From Dasyornis broadbenti (taxonomy: Eukaryota > Chordata > Aves > Passeriformes > Dasyornithidae): 64,000 bases of DNA. Location of the stretch: contig VZRN01005892.1 in assembly GCA_013397935.1 (NCBI GenBank), positions 1,380,570-1,444,569 of the forward strand, written 5' to 3'. The position numbers and the translations under genes are program-made. The notes under the pieces are model-generated. The model was not told where the DNA came from. It saw only the letters and a program-made list of their open reading frames with translations, and made no database searches. Below, piece after piece: positions 39,001 to 44,481 of the stretch. Every line of letters starts with the position of its first letter. The first letter of the stretch is position 1.

Positions 39001-42000
39001 TTACTATGAAAATGTTTTTGTTCCAGTTTGTCAACTACTATTCATCCTGTTTCTATGTGGCCTTCTTCAAAGGGAAGTTTGTTGGTTACCCAGGTGCCTA
39101 CACATATATGTTTAACCGCTGGCGAAATGAAGAGGTAAGACTTTCTTAATTAAGGTGGATTGTTCCCTTCAGCCTGCACAGTCATAGATTTCCAGCTGCA
39201 GGCTTGGTCTGAACTGAGCTGGACCTCAGCTGGCTATGCTGAGGCTGATGGTGGGGCTTCCAAAGTCTCTTCCTGCTGTTGCTAGCCAGAGAAACACCAG
39301 TAATGAAAACCTGCCAGTCACAGGAGTGAAAAATCATAAAGCTTTTCTTGGTCCCAGTTCTCCTGAAATACCAATGGGTCTCACCATAGGTCTTAAAAAC
39401 CAAGTCTGGTTGCTGAGAGCTCACTGAGTGCCACAGATTCACCCTGCAGGGGCTGAGGGATGCAGGTCCTGCTGAAGCATCTCTGAATTACTCTGTCTTC
39501 AAATGGTCGTTGTGTTACGGTGTGTGTTTTGTCTCACACTTTAAACACTGAAAGCCCTTCTGTAACAGCATTCCTGAGAGGGTAGTTCAGGTGGAAATTA
39601 AGTATTGTCCTTGCAAGTTTGAAGATCTCCTTTCTTGCACTTCTGCAGCAGTAGAGTATCATTTATCTGGGTGCCAGCCATTATTCACGTCCATTAACAA
39701 CCGCTTTGTCCCCACCAGTGCGATCCTGCGGGCTGCTTGATAGAACTGACGACACAGCTCACCATAGTCATGGCTGGCAAACAGATCTGGGGAAACATCC
39801 AAGAGGCCATCGTTCCGTAAGTTCTGTCTGACACTGCGGTGCTCATCTTGTAGCCAGAGGAAGTTCTTGGAGTGATTGCCATGTGAAGAAGCTGAGAAGA
39901 ATTTTGTAAATTCAGCACAGATTCTGACACAGGCTGATTTCATAGAGTCTTTCAGCCTCTTTTGTTGAAAGCCCTGCTTGTGAAAGCATGTTGTATTAAG
40001 GAGCCTGCTCAGGGAAGGGGAGACTTCACAGAATATTCTGAGTTGGAAGGGACCCACAAGGATCAAATCCATCTCTAAAGTGAATGGCCCATACAGGCCC
40101 ATACAAACTTGTGAATCCACAGGCTTGATGTTTATCAGCACCAGGCTCTAACCAAGTGAGCCAATCTGATCTGCCTCTCTCTGTTAACATTTTTCTCCAT
40201 ATACAGCTGGATTTGTAACTGGTGGGGTCGTCGGAAAGCCAGAAATAATCCCGAAAATTTATACAGTCGCTGGGAGCAAGACCATGATCTGCAGACATTT
40301 GGAGCCTTAGGCCTCTTCTATGAATATTTAGAAATGGGTAAGTTTAAAATCACACATTTGGAATTGAGGACAGGACACCTTGTACTGACACTTTCAAAAG
40401 AACATCTTCTCAATTAATTGTTATGGGTTGATGCCACCACTTTCATCTGCATAACAGTGGATGATTAACTGCTGGAAATCGTTAAATAGGTCAGCCCAAT
40501 TATAAAAAAGCTGTCTTTGCATCTTGAACTGCTGGGAATTTCACAGAAACACTGCAAAGACTATTTGTTTTCCTCATTTGAATGGGGAACATTATTCTCA
40601 GTGCAGCCAGCTGCCTCAGTGTCTGTTCTTTTCTTGTTCCAAAGCATATTCTCAGCTGATGTCAGTGGAAATTTTAAGTATGGGATGAGTGCCAAGTATG
40701 CTGTAAGGATGGGTACTGCAGACATGAGATCTATGAATTGGCTAGGGGAGAATCCCTTCAGCTTTAGTCTTGCACTGATCAGTGCTGCTGTTCAGCCCAT
40801 TAGACCAGCAGAGGGAGTGTGGGTAAGGGAATAGGGGTTTTCAAAGGTAACGTGAACATAGAACATGAGTTCAGCATAGAATATGAGTTTACAAAACCTG
40901 AGAAACCGAAACTAGAACTGAAGCCAAGCTAAATCTAAAGGAAACTTTAAAGGAGTTAATACCTGGCTATCAAAAGGATATATTTTGTTGAAAAACGAGC
41001 CTTTGTATTGTTTTATTTCTGCAGAAATAGTTTTAAGTGCTCTAGAGTTGTGTAGCATTATTATCACTTAATTAATTTGATACAGGTCTGTGGTCTTGTG
41101 GGATTATACTCGGAATAATCACTGTTGCTAGCCATGTCCTTGCTCTTCCAGAATCAGAACTGAACCACTGTGCTCCAGCACTGGCCCAGGGCTGCTAAGC
41201 TAGTAGGAATTTTGTTGCTTGTCTAAGGTGAAGAACTTACCACTGAAATCATGGGAGAACAAATGACTGGTGTATGGGAATTTATTTTTATCCACTGCCT
41301 AAACTAGACAAAATGTTTTATTTCCTTTATTTGAAATAGAGTGGCAGCATTGGCTGTGCACTGAGGATTATGACATTCTGTACTGAGATACTTAATTTTG
41401 GTAATAACTGAAAGGATCGTTTGTATATTTTATTTGCAATTCTTAAACTAATGTTAAGATTCCCCAACAGAACTATTGCATATAGAATTGGTGTGAATGT
41501 TTTGACTAAATCAGTAACCATAGGTGGAGTGTAGTTGATAAATAAAAGGAGAACAAGACTGTTCTGTACAAACTGCAGGAGAACAAAAATGGCCTAATAA
41601 TAACTGAGAAATTTGGTGGATGAATATTTCCCAATTCCCCTACAGTTACATACCATTCACATGAGAATACTCTCATAAGGGCAGATTTTGACACTTTCTT
41701 TTTCTCACTTGCAGTCATTCAGTTTGGATTCATTACTCTCTTCGTGGCATCCTTTCCCTTGGCTCCCCTTCTTGCTCTGATGAATAATATCCTGGAGATT
41801 CGAGTCGACTCCTGGAAATTAACCACTCAGTACAGGAGACCTGTGGCAGCAAAAGCACACAGCATAGGAGTGTGGCAGGAGATCCTGAACGGAATGGCCA
41901 TCCTGTCTGTTGTCACTAATGTAAGTGTGCTAACTGGGCTACATCAGCACTGATTCTTCCATGCACTCAAAATGTGAAGAATTAAAAACCAGCTGATGCT

Positions 42001-44481
42001 TCTTCTCCTTCATCTCAACGCTGTATCATGTTACCCTGCAAAGATACTATCAAACTTAAAAATTTGAGTGGTTTGGCTTGTCCGTATGTTGGCAGTGTGC
42101 AGCTCCCAATCCACATTTTGTCCACAAAACCACAGCTCCTCTATAAATCTGCTCACAAATTTTGTGTGCCACTTTCTTAATTTCTTTTTCCAATTTCTTT
42201 TCAGGCTTTTATTGTCGCATTCACATCAGATATGATCCCTCGTTTAGTTTACTACTATGCTTATTCTGAAGATGAAGGCTCACCAATGTCTGGATATATA
42301 AACAACAGTTTGTCAGTGTTTCAAATCTCAGATTTTCCTGAGGAAAATAAACCTAAAGAGAATCCAGAAAACTTTGTCATATGCAGGTTGGTGTAATAAT
42401 AAATATTTTACCACTTTCTTTAGGATAAAGCATAAAAAAAATCAATGCAGATCTAAGTAGTCCATTAGAAATTAAATTATGTCATTCTCTTAATTCTAAA
42501 TTGTGAGGGGTAATATTTAGGCAATTAACTAGGTAATGCTTGAGGTGGTAAGAGTTCAAGTCAATAACAAAAAAAAATCGCCTCAATAAAAATCACTGCT
42601 GAGAGTCTCATTGCTAACGTGCATTTTGCTTTTTCTTCATTGGATTTTTTTTGTTTACTTAATTAAACTATTGATTTTTGAGTGATGAAGGAAATGTACA
42701 TCCTAAAGTTGCAAACTTCAGCCTATATTTTCAAAGATTTTTAGACCGCATAAGTGGACAGGGAAGCAGAACAAAGGGGATGTTCAGATTCCAAAGCTGA
42801 AAATGAGATACAGTATTTAGAATCAATCTTTATTTTCCTTGTTCAGACCCCAAACCAACCATCCCAGCACTTTCAGGAGCAGCTACATTTGTTTGGTGGT
42901 GTAGAATATGTACTCAGGTCTGTCCTTTGGTGCATCTGTCCGGTCCGTAATCTGTTAATGTCTGTCAAGTTTATTCATTGTGTCCATTACCCTGTGATAC
43001 ATCCCATCCCTCTGTCCTGTATTATTTGATCATTGCTTGAAAAACAAGTAACCTGTGTACCAAATTTCACGTCACACACCCTCACCTCTGCTCTGTTGCT
43101 GTGAATGTGAGGGTGTTTAAGCAAACAGAAAGGTAGAAACAAATTGAGAGGCAACCTTTTTCTGCAAAAGGAAACAGACCATTTAAAACAAGAAAAGGTT
43201 CCTTAAGTGACAGCTGAACTTGCTTGTAAGTGTCACTGAGCTTGTAGTCCATCCCAGGCTGACTGTGACATTTCACCTTTGCATGTCTGTCATTCCAACA
43301 GGTACAGAGACTATCGATATCCTCCGGATCATGAGAGGAAATACTTACACACTATGCAGTTCTGGCACATTCTTGCTGCAAAACTGGCCTTTATAATTAT
43401 TATGGAGGTATGTTCCCTACAAAATTTCCTTCTGAAATTGGTACCTTATGATTTTCTAGATAGTAACTGATGTTAACAGAAAATAGAATTGTTGGAAGTA
43501 TAAAATAATTTGTTCCCAAGGTGATACCAAGTACTCATGTCCTAAATGATTACTGTTACTGGGCATTTTAACTTAAGTGAGCTGACTTCAGAGTAGGAAC
43601 AGTGAAAACAGCTGAGGAGACTGCTAATGTTGATCAAAATAATCAGCAAAATGAAAAAAAGGTTTTTATGCCAGTGGAAGGGATGAAAACCACCGGGACT
43701 AGCACTTCCACTCCTCTTGCTTTCATTGAAGAGCTGTATGTGAGATGACTGTGTTCAAAATCCGGACAGCATTTTGCAGTGATGTATATTGGTTAAAAAC
43801 AGCTAAATCAGTAGTTTGGGTAACTGGCACTTCAGTATTAAGCTGCTGTTTGCAAGTTATGAAGGGAGAAGGGAGCAGTTAAAGTGCTCTTCTCATCACT
43901 TTTCCTGCTGTGTTTTATCAGCTCTCAATAGCTGAGTGTTGCCAGTCAGTTATCAGCTGTGAGCTTGGTGAACTTTCTAACAAACCACACAGAGGAGTTA
44001 GGAAATGATGATTGAGATTCAGGCCCTGACACTTTCCTCTTGGGTTTGCTAAGTTATTAATGGTTTGGAATGAAAATTTCTGCATAAGAGGGTGTGTTTT
44101 AATCTTCATGCACATCTTAGATACACATTATTTTGATATGTATTGTTCCAGGACAGCCAAATGAAATGTATTCTATTTGTGAACAAAAAGTGACCTATTT
44201 GTCAGATAAAACAAGAGGTGTTTCCTGTGGTAATGAGTTGTTACTTTTTTTTCTTTTAGCATGTTGTATTCATCGTCAAATTCTTTGTAGCATGGATGAT
44301 TCCTGATGTTCCTGCAGATGTGAAAGCCAAAATAAAACGTGAGAAGTATTTAACACAAAAAATCCTACATGAGTATGAACTTGAAAAACTGAAGGAGAGA
44401 CTGTGCCAAGGTGATAAACAAGCCACAGAAAAAGAGTTCATCGCCACAGAAGGGAGAATGGAGCTATCCAGAGCAATGTAG
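8956..44481 (+). CDS. ANO5: Anoctamin-5 (TMEM16E), 21 of 22 coding exons; start codon outside what can be seen
   Basis: Joined exons: 8956-9026, 15287-15334, 20827-20868, 21922-22035, 27098-27166, 28118-28402, 28760-28873, 29809-29924, 30820-30954, 32131-32236, 32327-32387, 33440-33591, 35842-35916, 36581-36803, 38965-39134, 39719-39816, 40207-40337, 41715-41920, 42205-42386, 43302-43407, 44260-44481. Every join keeps frame, and where I can recall human ANO5 exon boundaries they coincide. The family comprises ten-TM Ca2+-activated channels and phospholipid scramblases; ANO5 acts in intracellular membranes and sarcolemma of muscle and bone and is linked to membrane repair and muscle-cell fusion. 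Human loss-of-function causes limb-girdle/Miyoshi-type dystrophy, and changes at Cys356 cause gnathodiaphyseal dysplasia; that Cys is retained. The family Ca2+-site acidic residues in TM6, TM7 and TM8 are present. Residue numbers in the exon entries assume a human-sized exon 1 (total about 921 residues). ANO6 or other paralogues are excluded by the much closer match to ANO5 throughout. Confidence 0.96.
9027..15286 (+). other. ANO5: ANO5 intron 2
   Basis: 6260-nt AT-rich intron. It contains a T/G-rich low-complexity tract at about 11818-11893 and short chance open frames. No repeat family, RNA gene or extra exon recognised. Confidence 0.7.
11818..11893. repeat. T-rich low-complexity tract
   Basis: Long runs of T broken by G (GGTTG, GTTTGTTTGGGG) over about 75 nt within intron 2. 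It may be a decayed poly-T/A tail, but no attached retroposon body was recognised. Confidence 0.75.
15287..15334 (+). CDS. ANO5: ANO5 exon 3
   Basis: 48 nt between ccactggcag and gtaagc, phase 0 at both ends. Encodes GLNSTETTLLIPEHQV (about residues 38-53), which aligns with the human exon-3 stretch of 17 residues (shared L-x-S-x-E-T-x-x-L-I-x-E pattern). One codon shorter than human. Confidence 0.87.
15335..20826 (+). other. ANO5: ANO5 intron 3
   Basis: 5492-nt intron. About 17150-18200 is more GC-rich than its surroundings and gives several overlapping chance open frames on both strands (17661-18103). A diverged CR1 copy lies at 18583-18880. AT-rich sequence with TATA-like repeats lies near 16530-16615. 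No additional exon recognised. Confidence 0.7.
18583..18880 (-). mobile_element. CR1 LINE fragment, old and diverged
   Basis: The + strand starts with tttcatagaatcctacagtg and ggattggaaggcacctctgg, then runs through blocks matching the reverse complement of CR1 3' sequence (pattern 'ggttgcacag..ttggcctggctt', 'gatggagatgatgcag..actctgggcaatctgtt', 'cagtaggaatttctcctgt'). Many substitutions indicate an old insertion. The 5' limit near 18880 is approximate. Confidence 0.78.
20827..20868 (+). CDS. ANO5: ANO5 exon 4
   Basis: 42-nt micro-exon, phase 0 at both ends, encoding SGRKYNLFLKRRLR (about residues 54-67), matching human PAKRFNLFLRRRLM in length and pattern. Donor GTAAAG. The acceptor reads ttccagcag, a tandem CAG-CAG: using the first AG would add one Gln codon. 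The basic RRxL-type stretch lies just before the dimerisation domain. Confidence 0.92.
20869..21921 (+). other. ANO5: ANO5 intron 4
   Basis: 1053-nt AT-rich intron with no recognisable repeat or RNA. An in-frame open stretch runs through its last 228 nt into exon 5 (ATG at 21694), but human ANO5 has no corresponding sequence and the AG at 21920-21921 is a good acceptor, so I read it as intron. Confidence 0.75.
21922..22035 (+). CDS. ANO5: ANO5 exon 5 (start of anoctamin dimerisation domain)
   Basis: 114 nt, phase 0 at both ends, same length as human exon 5. Encodes about residues 68-105, including the near-invariant core QSKDSIFFRDG and IDFVLSYVDD. Acceptor ttctacag, donor gtaagt. The block opens the cytosolic N-terminal domain that mediates subunit contact in TMEM16 proteins. 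Confidence 0.97.
22233..22272. repeat. 20-nt tandem duplication
   Basis: Two adjacent 20-mers, tttgggactaggtttattga and tttgggactgtgtttattga, differ at two positions. Local duplication in intron 5. Confidence 0.85.
24355..24870 (+). mobile_element. CR1 LINE 3' portion
   Basis: About 515 nt of the CR1 3' end in sense orientation. Recognisable blocks in order: 'tgtcccgctctgctctgagc', 'aaggccacgaggatggtgaa', 'ggtctgttcagcctggagaa', 'gggagacctcatcatagtct', 'gtgaccagtgacaggaccca', 'acccagagggtggttgggca', 'gagttcaagaagcatttaga', ending at 'gtcctgtgcagggccaggag'. It derives from the ORF2 3' end and UTR. Frame-breaking changes make it a dead fragment. The normal terminal ~60 nt are missing at the expected place and appear next to it in reverse. 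Confidence 0.93.
24871..24932 (-). mobile_element. CR1 3' tail in opposite orientation
   Basis: Directly follows the sense CR1 copy. The + strand reads cacagaatcacagaaccata, then gagttggaagggacccacca, the reverse complement of the CR1 tail (octamer-like attctgtg at its 3' end). It is either a second, severely truncated insertion or an inversion of the first copy's own tail. Confidence 0.88.
27098..27166 (+). CDS. ANO5: ANO5 exon 6
   Basis: 69 nt, phase 0, same length as human exon 6. Encodes about residues 106-128, ERRKEFESNLQKAGLELETE followed by DKK: a charged helix in the dimerisation domain. Acceptor tctcttcag; the donor gtaaaaaaa runs into an A tract. Confidence 0.97.
27167..28117 (+). 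other. ANO5: ANO5 intron 6
   Basis: 951-nt AT-rich intron with a short TA-rich stretch at about 27940-27965. No repeat family or RNA gene recognised. Confidence 0.75.
28118..28402 (+). CDS. ANO5: ANO5 exon 7 (dimerisation domain core)
   Basis: 285 nt, phase 0 at both ends, identical in length to human exon 7. Encodes about residues 129-223, with conserved FVKIHAPWEVL, TYAEVL and PDYFTAPFSKDKQELYLI, ending RNRI. This is the largest exon and forms the ferredoxin-like core of the cytosolic domain. Donor gtacgt. Confidence 0.98.
28403..28759 (+). other. ANO5: ANO5 intron 7
   Basis: 357-nt intron with no recognisable features. Confidence 0.8.
28760..28873 (+). CDS. ANO5: ANO5 exon 8
   Basis: 114 nt, phase 0, same length as human. 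Encodes about residues 224-261 with YILTRCPYGTEEGKKKFGI and TAAYPLHD. The (R)CP(F/Y)G and YPLHD motifs are family-wide TMEM16 signatures just before the membrane domain. Confidence 0.97.
28874..29808 (+). other. ANO5: ANO5 intron 8
   Basis: 935-nt AT-rich intron. Nothing recognisable. Confidence 0.75.
29809..29924 (+). CDS. ANO5: ANO5 exon 9
   Basis: 116 nt, same length as human, ending two bases into an Arg codon. Encodes about residues 262-299, beginning CQYWKKASDPN and ending FYKEQPLDLI. WARF..FYKEQPLDLI is the conserved pre-TM1 helix. Third codon positions are markedly richer in G/C, with several CpGs, than in neighbouring exons. Confidence 0.97.
29925..30819 (+). other. ANO5: ANO5 intron 9
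   Basis: 895-nt AT-rich intron. Nothing recognisable. Confidence 0.75.
30820..30954 (+). CDS. ANO5: ANO5 exon 10 (TM1)
   Basis: 135 nt, entering with the last base of the split Arg codon and leaving with two bases of a Ser codon. Encodes about residues 301-344: KYYGEKIGIYFAWLGFYTEM (conserved YYGEKIGIYF entry), then the hydrophobic TM1 stretch LFLAAVVGLICFLYGLF. Donor gtgagt. Confidence 0.97.
30955..32130 (+). other. ANO5: ANO5 intron 10
   Basis: 1176-nt intron containing a perfect 11-bp-arm inverted repeat at 31034-31056. Otherwise nothing recognisable. Confidence 0.75.
31034..31056. repeat. Perfect short inverted repeat
   Basis: Arms taacaagcttt (31034-31044) and aaagcttgtta (31046-31056) are exact reverse complements separated by one T. 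It could extrude as a tiny cruciform or fold in the pre-mRNA; no known function. Confidence 0.85.
32131..32236 (+). CDS. ANO5: ANO5 exon 11 (first extracellular loop)
   Basis: 106 nt, phase 0 at its end. Encodes about residues 346-380 with the Cys-rich loop CDPAIGGEIIMCPLCDREC and NTTCESSQ. The second Cys of MCPLC is the equivalent of human Cys356, the gnathodiaphyseal dysplasia residue. NTT is a potential N-glycosylation sequon. Donor cag|gtctgt is weak, and the following intron is only 90 nt and open in frame. Confidence 0.96.
32237..32326 (+). other. ANO5: ANO5 intron 11, 90 nt and translatable in frame
   Basis: Begins gtctgt and ends tgttgcag. Its length is a multiple of three, both flanking exons end or start in phase 0, and it contains no stop in the reading frame. 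Retention would insert 30 residues, beginning VCIWFYSHLTFCVH, after CESSQ. It contains an additional AG after a short pyrimidine stretch (ttctacag, to 32256). It is called an intron because human ANO5 has no counterpart of these 30 residues. Confidence 0.85.
32327..32387 (+). CDS. ANO5: ANO5 exon 12 (TM2)
   Basis: 61 nt, phase 0 in, one base of a Val codon out. Encodes YSHLFDNVATLFFAIFMGIW (about residues 381-400), start of TM2 with the conserved FDN..T.FFA.FM..W pattern. Donor gtgagt. Confidence 0.97.
32388..33439 (+). other. ANO5: ANO5 intron 12
   Basis: 1052-nt AT-rich intron that carries an exact 49-nt duplication (33186-33289) with an adjoining hairpin. No other element recognised. Confidence 0.8.
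33186..33289. repeat. Exact 49-nt direct duplication (period 55)
   Basis: Positions 33186-33234 and 33241-33289 are identical over 49 nt (beginning taattttagcaattagctaa) and separated by taataa. The first copy is preceded so that ttagctaatt (33181-33190) and aattagctaa (33196-33205) form a perfect 10-bp stem with a 5-nt loop; the second copy lacks the left arm. Confidence 0.95.
33440..33591 (+). CDS. ANO5: ANO5 exon 13 (end of TM2, first cytosolic loop)
   Basis: 152 nt. Encodes about residues 402-451: TLFLEFWKRRQARLKYEWDL, then an acidic/Gln-rich segment DFEEEQQQLQLRPEYEAKC and TQKKRNPITQ. The FWKR.QA.L.Y.WD motif is a TMEM16 signature. Acceptor aaattgtag, donor gtaatg. Confidence 0.97.
33592..35841 (+). 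other. ANO5: ANO5 intron 13
   Basis: 2250-nt AT-rich intron. No retroposon, RNA gene or additional exon recognised. Confidence 0.75.
35842..35916 (+). CDS. ANO5: ANO5 exon 14 (start of TM3)
   Basis: 75 nt, phase 0 at both ends. Encodes EMEPYLPVTSQAVRFCISGA followed by TVLFW (about residues 452-476), matching human EMEPYMP..... RIPWYFLSGATV. Acceptor ctctttcag, donor gtgagc. Confidence 0.97.
35917..36580 (+). other. ANO5: ANO5 intron 14
   Basis: 664-nt AT-rich intron. Nothing recognisable. Confidence 0.75.
36581..36803 (+). CDS. ANO5: ANO5 exon 15 (TM3-TM4)
   Basis: 223 nt, leaving one base of a Glu codon. Encodes about residues 477-550: VSLIIASMIAVIVYRLAVYA (TM3) and SCLNFVIIMILNFFYERIAI (TM4), ending WITDM. 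TM3-TM5 line the groove used for lipid and ion passage in scrambling TMEM16s. The first two-thirds of the exon is GC-rich, with many C/G third positions, unlike most neighbouring exons. Confidence 0.97.
36804..38964 (+). other. ANO5: ANO5 intron 15
   Basis: 2161-nt intron holding a TTTTA/TTTCA pentamer repeat at 37528-37624 and a somewhat GC-richer stretch at about 37970-38110. Nothing else recognised. Confidence 0.75.
37528..37624. repeat. TTTTA/TTTCA pentanucleotide microsatellite
   Basis: About 97 nt of interrupted TTTTA and TTTCA units on the + (sense) strand, with occasional TTTA shortening. It lies in intron 15 and was probably seeded by a T-rich tract; no retroposon body is visible. 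Confidence 0.93.
38965..39134 (+). CDS. ANO5: ANO5 exon 16 (TM5)
   Basis: 170 nt, ends phase 0. Encodes about residues 552-607: IPRTHMEYENRLTMKMFLFQ, then FVNYYSSCFYVAFFKGKFVG, then NRWRNEE. FQFVN.Y.S.FY.AF.KG is the diagnostic TM5 signature of anoctamins. Acceptor gtttcacag, donor gtaaga. Confidence 0.98.
39135..39718 (+). other. ANO5: ANO5 intron 16
   Basis: 584-nt intron. Nothing recognisable. Confidence 0.75.
39719..39816 (+). CDS. ANO5: ANO5 exon 17 (TM6)
   Basis: 98 nt, phase 0 in, two bases of a Pro codon out. Encodes CDPAGCLIELTTQLTIVMAG, then KQIWGNIQEAIV (about residues 608-639). Asn and Glu of GNIQE correspond by alignment to the TM6 Ca2+-site residues of other TMEM16 proteins. 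Donor gtaagt. Confidence 0.97.
39817..40206 (+). other. ANO5: ANO5 intron 17, about one-third SINE
   Basis: 390-nt intron. A tRNA-Ile/CR1 SINE occupies about 40025-40166, leaving only 40 nt to exon 18. A pyrimidine-rich stretch and atatacag acceptor follow it. Confidence 0.85.
40025..40166 (-). mobile_element. SINE with tRNA-Ile head and CR1 tail
   Basis: On the minus strand, the copy begins with a tRNA-Ile-like head (ggctcacttggttagagcct, then ggtgctgataa, then tgtatgggcc), followed by a CR1 tail (gatccttgtgggtcccttcc, then aactcagaatattctgtga). The tRNA A-box region (ggctcacttgg) and anticodon-arm neighbourhood are recognisable with about a dozen substitutions; the B box is decayed. This architecture is that of CR1-mobilised tRNA-Ile SINEs known from songbirds. 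The exact family name cannot be assigned without a library search. Confidence 0.85.
40207..40337 (+). CDS. ANO5: ANO5 exon 18 (TM6-TM7)
   Basis: 131 nt, entering with one base of a Pro codon and leaving with one base of a Val codon. Encodes about residues 641-683: WICNWWGRRKARNN, YSRWEQDHDL and GLFYEYLEM. The two Glu of EYLE correspond to the TM7 Ca2+-coordinating pair. Donor gtaagt. Confidence 0.97.
40338..41714 (+). other. ANO5: ANO5 intron 18
   Basis: 1377-nt intron. A weak CTCF-like string ccagcagagggag lies at 40805-40817. No repeat or extra exon recognised. Confidence 0.75.
41715..41920 (+). CDS. ANO5: ANO5 exon 19 (TM7-TM9)
   Basis: 206 nt, ends phase 0. Encodes about residues 685-752: IQFGFITLFVASFPLAPLLA (TM7), NNILEIRVDSWKLTTQYRRP (TM8, with the E...D Ca2+-site pair) and GVWQEILNGMAILSVVTN (start of TM9). 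This is the most conserved block of the family. Donor gtaagt. Confidence 0.98.
41921..42204 (+). other. ANO5: ANO5 intron 19
   Basis: 284-nt intron with a strong pyrimidine tract before cttttcag. Nothing else. Confidence 0.8.
42205..42386 (+). CDS. ANO5: ANO5 exon 20 (TM9 end and extracellular loop)
   Basis: 182 nt, leaving two bases of an Arg codon. Encodes about residues 753-812: AFIVAFTSDMIPRLVYYYAY, then a variable extracellular loop with MSGYINNSLSVFQISDFP (NNS is a potential N-glycosylation site). One residue longer than human in the variable loop. The donor gttggt is non-canonical at +3 to +5 and probably weak. Confidence 0.96.
42387..43301 (+). other. ANO5: ANO5 intron 20
   Basis: 915-nt AT-rich intron. 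Nothing recognisable. Confidence 0.75.
43302..43407 (+). CDS. ANO5: ANO5 exon 21 (TM10 start)
   Basis: 106 nt, ends phase 0. Encodes about residues 814-848: YRDYRYPPDHERKYLHTMQF, then WHILAAKLAFIIIME. YRDYR.PP is a TMEM16-wide motif preceding the last membrane helix. Acceptor ttccaacag, donor gtatgt. Confidence 0.97.
43408..44259 (+). other. ANO5: ANO5 intron 21
   Basis: 852-nt AT-rich intron with a T-rich tract before the acceptor ttcttttag. Nothing else recognised. Confidence 0.75.
44260..44481 (+). CDS. ANO5: ANO5 exon 22: TM10 end, C-terminal tail and stop
   Basis: 222 nt including TAG at 44479-44481. Encodes about residues 849-921: HVVFIVKFFVAWMIPDVPAD (end of TM10, the W.IPD.P motif), then a charged cytosolic helix KIKREKYLTQKILHEYELEK and a variable tail ending MELSRAM. 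The tail is less conserved than the rest but of human-like length. Confidence 0.97.
   Translation, partial: HVVFIVKFFVAWMIPDVPADVKAKIKREKYLTQKILHEYELEKLKERLCQGDKQATEKEFIATEGRMELSRAM

Noticed and set aside
39659..40141. 160-codon minus-strand open frame
   Set aside because: It is the antisense shadow of ANO5 exon 17 and runs into the SINE.
40805..40817. CTCF-like string ccagcagagggag in intron 18
   Set aside because: The final positions deviate from the GGC(A) core; weaker than the two intergenic motifs.
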